A stretch of 64,000 bases of DNA, from assembly GCF_021462225.1 (NCBI RefSeq), contig NC_061805.1, forward strand, positions 52,472,496-52,536,495, read 5' to 3'. Below are positions 23,232 to 33,273 of the stretch, piece by piece. Under the pieces are notes generated by a model. It was not told where the DNA came from and did no database searches. It was given only the letters and a program-made list of their open reading frames with translations. Source of the stretch: Girardinichthys multiradiatus (lineage: Eukaryota; Chordata; Actinopteri; Cyprinodontiformes; Goodeidae). The stretch's first letter is position 1; every line of letters starts with the position of its first letter. The position numbers were made by a program, and so were the translations under genes.

Positions 23232-24856
23232 CAGAGCCTTGCTAAAGTATTCAGCCCCCTTGAACTTTTCAACATCTTGCCACATTTCAAGCTTCAAACA
23301 TAAAGATATAAAATTCTAATTTTTTGTGAAGAATCAACAACAAGTGGGACACAATCATGAAGTGGAATGAAATTTATTGGATGTGTCAAACTTTTTTAAC
23401 AAATAAAAAACTGAAAAGTGGGGCGTATAATATTATTCAGCCCCTTTACTTTCAGTGCAGCAAACTCACTCCAGAAGTTCAGTGAGGATCTCTGAATGAT
23501 CCAATGTTGTCCCAAATGACTGATGATGATAAATAGAATCCACCTGTGTGTAATCAAGTCTCCGTATAAATGCACCTGCTCTGTGATAGTCTCAGGGTTC
23601 TGTTCAAAGCACAGAGAGCATCATGAAGACCAAGGAACACACCAGGCAGGTCTGAGATACTGTTGTGGAGAAGTTTAAAGCTGGATTTGGATACAAAAAG
23701 ATTTCCCAAGCTTTAAACATCCCAAGGAGCTCTGTGCAAGCAATCATATTGAAATGGAAGGAGTATCAGACCACTGCAAATCTACCAAGACCCGGCTGTC
23801 CCTCTAAACTTTCATCTGGAACAAGGAGAAGACTGATCAGAGATGCAGCCAAGAGGCCCATGATCACTCTGGATGAACTGCAGAGATCTACAGCTGAGGT
23901 GGGAGAGTCTGTCCATAGGACAACAATCAGTCGTACACTGCACAAATCTGGCCTTTATGGAAGAGTGACAAGAAGAAAACCATTTCTCAAAGATATCCAT
24001 AAAAAGTCTCGTTTAAAGTTTGCTACAAGCCACCTGGGAGACACACCAAACATGAGGAAGAAGGTGCTCTGGTCAGATGAAACCAAACTCAAACTGTTTG
24101 GTCACAATGCAAAACAATATGTTTGGTGTAAAAGCAACACAGCTCATCACCCTGAACACACCATCCCCACTGTCAAACATGGTGGTGGCAGCATCATGGT
24201 TTGGGCCTGCTTTTCATCAGCAGGGACAGAGAAGATGGTCAAAATTGATGGGAAGATGGATGGGTCCAAATACAGGACCATTCTGGAAGAAAACCTGTTG
24301 GAGTCTGAAAGAGACCTGAGACTGGGACAGAGATTTATCTTCCAACAAGACAATGATCCAAAACATAAAGCCAAATCTACAACGGAATGGTTCACAAATA
24401 AACGTATCCATGTGTTGGAATGGCCTAGTCAAAGTCCAGACCTGAATCTAATCAAGAATCTGTGGAAAGAGCTGAAGACTGATGTTCATGAACGCTCTCC
24501 ATCCAACCTCACTGAGCTCCAGCTGTTTTGCAAGGAACAAGAGACAAGAATTTCAGTCTCTCGATGTGAAAACTGATAGAAACAAACCTCAAGAGACTTG
24601 CAGCTGTAATTGGAGCAAAGGGTGGAGCTACAAAGTATTAACACAAGGGGGCCGAATAATATTATACGCCCCACTTTTCAGTTATTTGTTAAAAATGTTT
24701 GACACATCCAATAAATTTCATTCCACTTCATGATTGTGTCTCACTTCTTGTTGATTCTTCACAAAAAATTATAATTTTATATCTTTATGTTTGAAGCCTG
24801 AAATGTTGCAAGATGTTGAAAAGTTCAAGGGGGCTGAATACTTTCACAAGGCTCTG
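23232..24856 (+). mobile_element. complete Tc1 element with TA target duplication
   Basis: Terminal inverted repeats begin 'cagagccttgctaaagtatt' at the left and end 'gaatactttcacaaggctctg' at the right, extending over roughly 200 bases with the mirrored 'gggg.gtataatattattc' motif. TA flanks both ends (23,230-23,231 and 24,857-24,858). It carries the transposase at 23,665-24,576. Confidence 0.93.
23620..24580 (+). pseudogene. Tc1 transposase, inactivated
   Basis: Tc1 transposases bind inverted repeats through a paired helix-turn-helix domain and cut with a DDE nuclease. The open frame 23,665-24,576 shows the HTH ('GYKKISQALNIPRSSVQAII'), 'VLWSDETKL' (first Asp), 'FIFQQDNDPKHKAK' (second Asp) and 'SPDLNLIKNLWKELK'. 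In active family members the last block reads NPIENLW, so the catalytic Glu is Lys here and the Pro is Leu. Upstream, the natural start near 23,622 is cut off by an in-frame TGA (23,652-23,654). The C-terminus drifts out of frame after 'NLTELQLFCKEQ'. Three independent defects make this copy dead. Confidence 0.9.
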
Positions 24857-24923
24857 TAAAAGTCTGAAATTGTGCCTTCACCGTGTCTGCAGGGTGCTGA
24901 CAGGAAATGACATCACACAGCTG

Positions 24924-25003
24924 TCAGAGGTAGTCCTGTTCATAGTCTTCCATCAGGTGCTTCATCTCAGACACACTGCTGGACAGGTAGGACGACAGCT
25001 CCT
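24924..25003 (-). CDS. kazald-type gene, last coding exon
   Basis: After a 'ctgtttag' acceptor the exon reads 'ELSSYLSSSVSEMKHLMEDY' and 'EQDYL', then TGA at 24,924-24,926. The acidic, tyrosine-containing tail suits the C-terminus of KAZALD-type secreted proteins. Assignment rests on position and splice signals after the Ig exons. Confidence 0.6.
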
Positions 25004-25197
25004 CTAAACAGACAGATGAGACAGTCGAAGAAAGGTTAGACAGGTGAAACTGGTGGAAAAAGTGTGAAACAAGTGAGGACAAGTAATACAGGTGGGAGAG
25101 AGGTCAGGAATGATGAGAAACATTTTAGAAAGACAAAGACAGGTGAGGACAGGTGAGACGACATAAAATACCTACCAATTCCAGTGGCTTGTCTCAC

Positions 25198-25345
25198 CTG
25201 CTCCCAGTACTCCCAGTACAGCGGAGGCAAACACTGATCCCAGATTATTCCGAGCTATGCAGTGATAGGTTCCTGAGTCACCTGGCTCCGCCCCTTCGAT
25301 CTGCAGCCAACTGGAGAGCTCAAACTTCAGAGGACCACCCCTTGA
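25198..25345 (-). CDS. kazald-type gene, second Ig exon
   Basis: The exon reads 'SRGGPLKFELSSWLQIEGAE', 'PGDSGTYHCIARNNLGSVFA' and 'SAVLGVLGAG'. The D-x-G-x-Y-x-C motif with the C-terminal strands of an I-set immunoglobulin domain is unmistakable. The acceptor 'gttccccag' and donor GTGAGA keep phase with the first Ig exon at 25,445-25,605. Confidence 0.85.
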
Positions 25346-25444
25346 CTGGGGAACAGAGGACAGCTAGTGTCTCTGAGAGGACAAACAATGGTGTACTGTT
25401 GCTTTAACAGGGGGTGTGGCTGGTGGCTTCAGGTGTGTGCATAC

Positions 25445-25605
25445 CTGGACAGAGATGTGAGGGTCGTCTCCAGGTAGGATCCCGTCGCATCCATCTTTTC
25501 TCCACTCCACCAGAGCCATAGGGAATGCAAAGACCTCACAGAGGAAGACCAGACTGCTCCCGGTCCCCTTCACCTGGTTCTGAGGAGGCACCTTGATCAC
25601 AGGGA
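25445..25605 (-). CDS. kazald-type gene, first Ig exon
   Basis: After 'cgtctctcag' the exon reads 'VPVIKVPPQNQVKGTGSSLV' and 'FLCEVFAFPMALVEWRKDG', followed by 'ILPGDDPHISVQ' and a GTATGC donor. It supplies the first Cys and the core Trp of the Ig domain. Its phase (1 in, 0 out) fits the exon at 26,804-27,356. Confidence 0.85.
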
Positions 25606-25609
25606 CTGA

Positions 25610-26800
25610 GAGACGGGACAGAGAGGTGAGACAGACAGAAAACAGGTTTCCTATTGGTGAAGCTGGGATGTCAATATGAGAGAGAGAGGAAGCAGAGGAT
25701 GTCATTTCAAAATAAAACTCAGTAATAAATCCTTCCTGCAGGTGTTTCAGAAAGGTCCAAAGGCATATAGGACATCTCCAGCACTAGCAGACCTGCATCA
25801 GGAATAATGAACAACACGCATTTCAAAATTCCACTTCTGATTGGCTGATTGGCGCTATGTGAGGGTTCCTTCCCCAGAAGCTCCAGCTGCTTCATCCCCA
25901 GATAGAGGTCCAGGAAAAAACAAAGCCAGAAATACCAGAATATTTGACCCACATGTCTTTAGACCCGGATCAGGAATAACGAACAGAGAGGGACTCTTGT
26001 TGAAATAATTTAAACGTCCCTTTAGTTGGCAGCTGTGATTGGAGGTTCTGAGGAGGTGGAGATGGAGTTGCTGCTGCTGCTGGACAGTGAGGTTCTGTTT
26101 GGACGCAGACACAGGTGGGGTCCTCAGTCTGAATGAGGGGCCACAGTCAGAGCCCCTCATTCAAGGACCAGCTTCCTGAACTGATCCAGGATCAGTTTCT
26201 CCATCTTTTCTTCAGGAAGCAGTTGGACCCCGCCCTCTGTTCATTCAGCAAAGACTAAGTTCATACAGGAACTCTGATTCATCTGAACATTTAACCAAAC
26301 CAGGTTCTGATCCAGTCATTATTTCAAATGAATTTCTCCTGTGATTTGGTCTGGATCAACTGTTGAAGCTCTCTCAGAGTTTTTCCGCTCTGGTCCAGAT
26401 TCTGGTTCTTTCTGCTTCGACTCTAGAACCTGGTCTGATAAATATCGTAATGTGAAACTGTCAGAACCAAAACCGAACAGCTGGATGTTTTCAGTGAGAT
26501 GGTCAGCACTGAAGTGCTCCAAACTGGATCTCGTTAGTTGGGTTTCTAGTTAATGTAGCCAGAAATGTGATGAATGCGGTTTATCCACCGTGTTTTATAA
26601 TGCACAAAAACTCTATTTTAAATTTTAATTCATTAATTATGAGCCGAAAGTTTCCTAAATATTTTGGTTTTTTTTTAAAGAAATTGCAGATTCTTTCTGA
26701 CAGTTTTTCGTAATTCGGTTTTAAAGGATAAATAACTATTTTCTTTGAGGCCAGAGTTTGTTCTGGGCTCAGCTGGAGATATCCCTCCGCCAGGTGTTTC
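25610..26800. other. kazald-type intron, nothing recognised
   Basis: The intron between the first and second recognised exons. Short random frames only. A fragment repeated within the intron ('gatcaggaataa...gaac' at about 25,796 and 25,969) suggests a small local duplication. Confidence 0.4.
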
Positions 26801-26803
26801 TAC

Positions 26804-27356
26804 CTGTCCTGCAGGGACCCCTTCCTGCGGTTCGGAGCTCCGGCTCAGAAAAGGCGGCATGTCTGAGTTGACAGATGTTCGTGTAGGTGGTTCCGTCGCT
26901 GCCGCACAGCGCCTCCTGCTGCTCACACACACAGACCTCCTCTTCATCCTCTCCTCCACCTCCTGCAGCGGGCCGCCGGTCCGCCTGGCACCGCAGCCCG
27001 GTTCCACACAGGCCGTAGAACACCCTCCGGGTCCCCGGGTCGCAGGCTTGGCCCTCCAGGTTCCCGCATTCTTGACAGCAGCCGCAGGAGTCCAGAACCA
27101 GTCCGGCCCGGCAACCGCGGGTATCCGGGCACAGCTCCGGATCGCACGGTCCGCAGCCTCCTATCCCGCCAGTACTGGTGCCGGTTCTGTTCCCGCTCCG
27201 CCTCCGACCGCCTCCCAGCTCCTCATCCAGCAGGTCGTAGCTCACAAGCGAGTCTGGGAGGGAGGATTGGACCGGAGGAGCGGCCCTGCCAGTGAGCAGG
27301 TCCAGAACAAGGAGGAGCAGAACCAACATTTTGGTATCCCTGAATGTTGGTTTCAT
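26804..27356 (-). CDS. kazald-type gene, first exon: signal peptide, IGFBP and Kazal domains
   Basis: KAZALD proteins are secreted, IGFBP-related factors implicated in bone and regeneration. The exon begins with a signal peptide ('MLVLLLLVLDLLTGRAA'; start at 27,356 or the inner ATG at 27,329). A low-complexity linker with an N-x-T site ('GGRRRSGNRTGTSTGG') leads to an IGFBP N-terminal Cys-rich module ('CGPCDPELCPDTRGCRAGLV', 'DSCGCCQECGNLEGQACD', 'YGLCGTGLRC'). A Kazal motif follows ('VCVCEQQEALCGSDGTTYTN', 'ICQLRHAA'). The donor is 'gacag|gtagaa' in phase 1, matching the Ig exon. Domain order IGFBP-Kazal-Ig identifies the family; which teleost paralogue it is cannot be decided here. Confidence 0.88.
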
Positions 27357-27708
27357 TCTGCTCCAATGAGAGGTGATGTAGGTTCTGACTGAGGTTCTGT
27401 TCTGCACAACGTTAAAACTCTCAATTTCCATTCAAGTCCAGCAATGAACTGAAGCCAAATTCTCAAAATACGGAACCAAACTGGATAATCCTGGAAAATG
27501 GTGAAACAATCCGAAATTCTGATCCAAAGTTCCACACGGACGAAAAACTGAAGAAAAGTTCGGAAAAACCGTGAAACAAAAACAAGAGAAAGAAGATAAA
27601 AGCCCAAACATGGAGAAAAATCCAGAAGAAGAAGAACTGGAACCTGAAGATACAAAAAAAGCCCAGGAACAGTTTGGACCAGACGGACAGCAGCAGACAG
27701 TCTGAGCT

Positions 27709-27712
<4 letters not shown>

Positions 27713-27784
<72 letters not shown>
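27713..27784. repeat. (CA)n microsatellite, about 72 bases
   Basis: Uninterrupted CA repeat upstream (on the gene strand) of the kazald-type first exon. It produces poly-(Cys-Val) spurious frames on the minus strand. Confidence 0.97.
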
Positions 27785-27787
<3 letters not shown>

Positions 27788-27959
27788 TCCGGTCAGACCC
27801 TTCAAAATAAAACTGCCTCTCACGGATCTAATTTGAGTCGTTATAAAAACTGATTTTAATCTGATCTGCAGTAAAATAAGTTGTTTTGAATAAAATATAT
27901 TTAAATGTGTTATTTTATAACTAATTTTAAGAAACTTTTCCATCACCTCTAAATGGTTC

Positions 27960-28510
27960 AAATGTGTTCTTGCTCCTTATTCAGATGGTTAAACCACCTC
28001 AGCAGGTCACTGGGTTCTTCAGAACCTCAGATGAAGCTCAGAGAATCTGACAGAACCTGGGAATTGGTTTCAAGTTGGTTTCAAACAGTGTTTGATTACT
28101 TATCTGTAAAAAGAACCTGAGAGCTGATGTTTTGGACTTTGGCTGAAAATGTTCCTCTGATTCTTCACAAAGTTCCCAGTTAAGCTGTAGTTCTTCATGT
28201 TCTGGTTCTGGAGACAGAACATCTGACCCTGTCTCAGACCTCTTTACAACATTCTTTAACATATTTAGACTGAACTCTCCCTTTAGCAGATTCAGAATGC
28301 TGATGTCCTGTTGTGTTCTGAGCAGACACGCGGGTGGACAAATGAAACACACCCTTACTTAGGACTCTGGGTAGAAGCCCAACAAACACCCTAAAGCAGG
28401 GGCGTTTCTAGGGCCTCAAAACATTGGGGGCTAACCCAAAATATAAACATTTCCATTACACAGTTTCTAAGTAATTTAAAGTTAAAATAACATAGGACAT
28501 ATTATACCAG
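27960..28510. other. intergenic
   Basis: A 104-codon minus-strand frame at 28,038-28,352 has no recognisable family. Nothing else is seen. Confidence 0.4.
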
Positions 28511-28516
28511 TTCTTG

Positions 28517-29443
28517 TTAGGACTTGTGCAGCGTAGGAGCTGAGGCGTCGCCGTGACCCCCGTTGACTTGACCCGAGGCATCCCTCTTACGATGTCCTCT
28601 GCGACGTGAGGAGGAGGTTGAGGAGGACTTAGGCTGTAAGTCAGGCTGTGGTCCTGGCGTGGACTGCTCAACAGCAGCTGCAGTCAGGAGACATGATGTG
28701 GGCTGCTCTGCAGTAGCAGTAGCACCATTCTGGAGAAATGACATGGACTGAGCTGCAGCACCGCTCATGTGGCTTGGTGTGGGTGAAGGAGGACGGCAGT
28801 AAAACTGCCTTACTGCAGTCTCATAATCCCTCTCCATCTGCCTGATCCTCTCCATCAGCTCAGGAGAGGAATACATGAGGCTGGTGGTCCTGAAGCTCTT
28901 GATTTGGCGTGCATAGAACCTCAAGCGCTGCTCCAGCTCGTCAGGTGTTGCCTCAGAACACCGGGCTGGAGCGAGCAAAGACGGCATGGGTGGAGCTGCC
29001 GTGAGCCTGGGAGACTGTGCTGTGGCAGACGCAGATGCGGGCTTACTTGCTGCAGCGAGCCTGGGAGTTATTGCTCCAGGCGTGGAAGCAGCAGCCGTGG
29101 AAGACTCCTCCTTACTGGCTGAAACACAGGCAGGCGCTCCGCGCCGACGTTTCTTGCGGCGGGAGGAGGACGTCGGCTTTGCTGCCGGATCTTTGTGAAC
29201 AACCAGGGAAGCAGGCGGAGAACGGAGCTGAACCACCTCACGCTCCATCTGCTCCAGCAGTAGAGGAGATGGCAGAACCTCCAGGTTGGTGGGCAGATGA
29301 CTCATTGCCTCCCTCATCTGACGTTGAACCCACCGATCCCTGGCGCTCACCTGCCTACTGTCCGTGAGGTTCATGTTTGGTGGAAACATTCTGTTAGGAC
29401 TTGTGCAGCGTAGGGCCCCAGAATGCAGACTAGCAGGCAGCAT
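28517..29443 (-). CDS. 308-residue basic, Ser/Ala-rich ORF between direct repeats
   Basis: I do not recognise the protein. Residues about 30-75 are ordered ('ARDRWVQRQMREAMSHLPTN', 'LLLEQMEREVVQLRSP'). A basic patch ('SSRRKKRRRG') resembles a nuclear signal. The middle is Ala/Ser/Pro-rich. A second helical part ('DELEQRLRFYARQIKSFR', 'MERIRQMERDYETAVRQFYC') precedes a Ser-rich, basic tail ('SSTSSSRRRGHRKRD'). Bipartite helices with a basic tail are compatible with a gag-like or nucleic-acid-binding protein of a mobile element. A 22-base word ('gttaggacttgtgcagcgta' and two more bases) occurs at 28,515-28,536 and again at 29,393-29,414, just inside each end of the ORF. The upstream sequence to about 30,100 looks like a mobile-element leader. 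Confidence 0.5.
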   Translation of the reverse strand: MLPASLHSGALRCTSPNRMFPPNMNLTDSRQVSARDRWVQRQMREAMSHLPTNLEVLPSPLLLEQMEREVVQLRSPPASLVVHKDPAAKPTSSSRRKKRRRGAPACVSASKEESSTAAASTPGAITPRLAAASKPASASATAQSPRLTAAPPMPSLLAPARCSEATPDELEQRLRFYARQIKSFRTTSLMYSSPELMERIRQMERDYETAVRQFYCRPPSPTPSHMSGAAAQSMSFLQNGATATAEQPTSCLLTAAAVEQSTPGPQPDLQPKSSSTSSSRRRGHRKRDASGQVNGGHGDASAPTLHKS

Positions 29444-30100
29444 GACGGTAGGTGAAAAAATATTATTTAATTAACAAAAACTCACTCCAGATAAGGCAGG
29501 AACAAAACTATAAACGAGCAGACAAGACAGACATGGCATGATCCAAAAAACCAGACATGAGCATGATTTGAAAAATGTTTCTGCAAGGAATAAATAGAAC
29601 AAGTGTGTATATATGGAGGGTGAACCAGGTGAAGCAAGACAGATTAACTAGGTGCAGGTGAACCGAATAAAGTTAATTGACCTGGAGAGAACAAACGTGA
29701 CTGGAGCAAAACAGGAATCCAAGAATACAAACTAATAGAAACAGAACTAGAAAAACATGAAACGAAAGCATAACCAGATCCAAAAACCTAACTTGACAAA
29801 ATATGAACTAGAAGACAAAAACTAAAGCATGACCAGGAAAATAATAAACAGAAACATGATTGAAAACCTTAACTGTGAAACATACCAACAAAACCCCAAA
29901 ACACCCATAAATCATACTAGTTCTCTGTCTCGGCTGGTTTTAGACTCAATGTAAGTTATTGTGAATTAAACAAAAAAGGTTAACAATAATGTTACTTGGT
30001 TTTTATTTTTGTTAGAAACTGAATGAAGGATAAGGAGAAACAGTTTAGCACTGATGAAAAACCATTTTGCTGAAGCAGATAATGACACATTTTGAGGTAT
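29390..30100 (-). repeat. AT-rich leader of a dispersed repeat
   Basis: Read on the minus strand this stretch has a TATA-like 'tccatatatacacact' box, then a leader and 'ctgcattctggggccctacg' immediately before the ORF at 28,517-29,443. The arrangement resembles a Pol II promoter/LTR-like leader of a teleost retroelement. No matching LTR is seen on the other side, apart from the 22-base repeat. Confidence 0.4.
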
Positions 30101-30131
30101 TTATAAAAAAACTTAATCTGAATTTTTAACG

Positions 30132-30133
<2 letters not shown>

Positions 30134-30162
<29 letters not shown>
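30134..30162. repeat. (GT)n microsatellite
   Basis: About 14 GT units between the 308-residue ORF repeat and the retroviral pol remnant. Confidence 0.9.
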
Positions 30163-30163
<1 letters not shown>

Positions 30164-31663
30164 TAGCAGAGGGAAGCAGAGGCCCCCTACTGGTGGGCTT
30201 GGTACGCTCACCTGCAAACAATCTTTGGCGTTTAAAAGGTGCTGCTGGACGAGCATTCTTCACCTAATGGTCCACGTTAGTGGTAACTCAAGCCTTTGAA
30301 GAAAATGTCATTTATGGTAGACTCAGAAGCAACTTCTTCTGTTATTAAGGAAGAGGAATTTTCAACACCCCCAAACTCAGCAGAAATCATGTTTTTTCTA
30401 TGTCAGCATCAGGGCAGATGACAAGGGAACATGTTACAAAGCCCATTGCATGTGTAACACCTGATGGGTTTACTTTCAAACATTGTTTCCTCTTATCATC
30501 ATTGTGTCCTGTAAATTTGATGGGTAGAGATTTGATGTGTGAGCTAGAGATCATTCTAATGTCCACCCCAGAGGGGGTAAGGGTTTCTACTCAGGCTGAC
30601 AGTGTTTACAGCAGTACAGTTCAGTCCACAAGCATTAATCTATGGTTATGAGTGGAAAGTGCCACATTCATTTTGTTCACAGCAGTTGCTGAAGGATGTT
30701 AGATCAGTTGTTAATCCCTCCTGTGATTTTATGCAAGCTGTTGATTTAAACTGTATTGCTCATATGTTGTTGGGTTTCGCATTTCTTGTGAAAAACTAAC
30801 CACGTCTATGTTGTATTGGAATGCTAATACAGCCGCGGTTCCTGTTTGTCTGAACTCACACCAGCTGCAGTTTTTCAAAACAAGAGACACTGTCCCACAC
30901 ATCGCTTTGGCAAAATCTGTAACACAAAAGTGGACAGATGTGAACTATTTTATGTTGCAGTGTGAAAAAGTATCTGATTGGACTGTGGTACCAACAAATT
31001 CTAATTTTATGTATTCTAAGAGACTTTCTGCATTTAAAAGACCTTTTCTTAGCACACTGCGCTGCCAAAGAACTGTTCAGAAAATGATCTGTTCTCCCAA
31101 AATGGCTCATTTGTTGAAATTGACATCACTTCACATCCATTGTTGGTCCAGGTGCCTCCTGGCCTGTGGGCAGAAAGTAAATATGATGAGGGACTCATAA
31201 AAGGTTGTGAACCTGTAGTTGTGACTCCAAAGTCAAATTACAGACCGTGTGTGAAACAATGACCACTCAAACCAGAAGCCATTATGGGAATCAAACCTGT
31301 TTTTGAATCACTTCTGAAAGAAGGAATTATTGTTCCTTGTGAAAGTTCTCCTGTAAGAACTCCTCTTTTTCCTGTTAAAAAGATCTGGAGTAAAGCAGAA
31401 CCTGTTGAATGGAGGTTTGTGCAAGATTTACGAGTTGTAAATGCTCCAGTAGAAGCCAGAGCTCCTACATTTCCAAACCCACATACTATTATGTCACAAG
31501 TTCCTCCAGATGCAAAGTTTTTTTCTGTTGTTGATCTTTCAAATGTGTTTTTTAGTGTACCTGTTGATAAGCAGAGCCAATTTTGGTTTGCTTTTGAGTT
31601 TGAAGGAAAACCTTACACTTTCACTCGTCTGTGTCAAGATTATTGTTAAAGTCCAACTATATA

Positions 31664-33273
31664 CAGGTCCTTCTCAAAATATTAGCATATTGTGATAAAG
31701 TTCATTATTTTCCATAATGTAATGATGAAAATTTAACATTCATATATTTTAGATTCATTGCACACTAACTGAAATATTTCAGATCTTTTATTGTCTTAAT
31801 ACGGATGATTTTAGCATACAGCTCATGAAAACCCAAAATTCCTATCTCACAAAATTAGCATATTTCATCCGACCAATAAAAGAAAAGTGTTTTTAATACA
31901 AAAAACGTCAACCTTCAAATAATCATGTACAGTTATGCACTCAATACTTGGTCAGGAATCCTTTTGCAGAAATGACTGCTTCAATGCGGCGTGGCATGGA
32001 GGCAATCAGCCTGTGGCACTGCTGAGGTCTTATGGAGGCCCAGGATGCTTCGATAGCGGCCTTTAGCTCATCCAGAGTGTTGGATCTTGAGTCTCTCAAC
32101 GTTCTCTTCACAATATCCCACAGATTCTCTATGGGGTTCAGGTCAGGAGAGTTGGCAGGCCAATTGAGCACAGTGATACCATGGTCAGTAAACCATTTAC
32201 CAGTGGTTTTGGCACTGTGAGCAGGTGCCAGGTCGTGCTGAAAAATGAAATCTTCATCTCCATAAAGCTTTTCAGCAGATGGAAGCATGAAGTGCTCCAA
32301 AATCTCCTGATAGCTAGCTGCATTGACCCTGCCCTTGATAAAACACAGTGGACCAACACCAGCAGCTGACACGGCACCCCAGACCATCACTGACTGTGGG
32401 TACTTGACACTGGACTTCTGGCATTTTGGCATTTCCTTCTCCCCAGTCTTCCTCCAGACTCTGGCACCTTGATTTCCGAATGACATGCAGAATTTGCTTT
32501 CATCCGAAAAAAGTACTTTGGACCACTGAGCAACAGTCCAGTGCTGCTTCTCTGTAGCCCAGGTCAGGCGCTTCTGCTGCTGTTTCTGGTTCAAAAGTGG
32601 CTTGACCTGGGGAATGCGGCACCTGTAGCCCATTTCCTGCACACGCCTGTGCACGGTGGCTCTGGATGTTTCTACTCCAGACTCAGTCCACTGCTTCCAC
32701 AGGTCCCCCAAGGTCTGGAATAGGCCCTTCTCCACAATCTTCCTCAGGGTCCGGTCACCTCTTCTCGTTGTGCAGCGTTTTCTGCCACACTTTTTCCTTC
32801 CCACAGACTTCCCACTGAGGTGCCTTGATACAGCACTCTGGGAACAGCCTATTCGTTCAGAAATGTCTTTCTGTGTCTTACCCTCTTGCTTGAGGGTGTC
32901 AATAGTGGCCTTCTGGACAGCAGTCAGGTCGGCAGTCTTACCCATGATTGGGGTTTTGAGTGATGAACCAGGCTGGGAGTTTTAAAGGCCTCAGGAATCT
33001 TTTGCAGGTGTTTAGAGTTAACTCGTTGATTCAGATGATTAGGTTCATAGCTCGTTTAGAGACCCTTTTAATGATATGCTAATTTTGTGAGATAGGAATT
33101 TTGGGTTTTCATGAGCTGTATGCCAAAATCATCCGTATTAAGACAATAAAAGACCTGAAATATTTCAGTTAGTGTGCAATGAATCTAAAATATATGAATG
33201 TTAAATTTTCATCATGACATTATGGAAAATAATGAACTTTATCACAATATGCTAATATTTTGAGAAGGCCCTG
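31664..33273 (-). mobile_element. complete, apparently intact Tc1 element
   Basis: Terminal inverted repeats of about 220 bases are almost perfect. The left end starts 'caggtccttctcaaaatatt' and the right end finishes 'aatattttgagaaggccctg'. TA target duplications lie at 31,662-31,663 and 33,274-33,275. The high similarity of the two arms and the open transposase indicate a young insertion. It sits inside the reverse transcriptase of the retroviral remnant. Confidence 0.96.
31941..32945 (-). CDS. Tc1 transposase, intact
   Basis: 334 codons, the usual Tc1 length. In order: two helix-turn-helix motifs ('IDTLKQEGKTQKDISERIGC', 'SQSAVSRHLSGKSVG'; then 'GVETSRATVHRRVQEMGYRC'), a basic GRKR-like region ('KKCGRKRCTTRRGDRTLRK') and the DDE nuclease. 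The catalytic triad is visible as 'VLFSDESKF', 'IFQHDLAPAHSAK' and 'NSPDLNPIENLWDIVKR', with a D-34-E spacing. No stop or frameshift occurs. It begins 'MGKTADLTAVQKATID' at 32,945. Compare the inactivated relative at 23,620-24,580, which has Lys in place of the last Glu. Whether it is mobile cannot be told from sequence. Confidence 0.95.
   Translation of the reverse strand: MGKTADLTAVQKATIDTLKQEGKTQKDISERIGCSQSAVSRHLSGKSVGRKKCGRKRCTTRRGDRTLRKIVEKGLFQTLGDLWKQWTESGVETSRATVHRRVQEMGYRCRIPQVKPLLNQKQQQKRLTWATEKQHWTVAQWSKVLFSDESKFCMSFGNQGARVWRKTGEKEMPKCQKSSVKYPQSVMVWGAVSAAGVGPLCFIKGRVNAASYQEILEHFMLPSAEKLYGDEDFIFQHDLAPAHSAKTTGKWFTDHGITVLNWPANSPDLNPIENLWDIVKRTLRDSRSNTLDELKAAIEASWASIRPQQCHRLIASMPRRIEAVISAKGFLTKY

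Noticed and set aside
27432..27961. Cys-Val-rich minus-strand frames upstream of the kazald-type gene
   Set aside because: Produced by the second CA repeat; flanking residues show no family or splice support.
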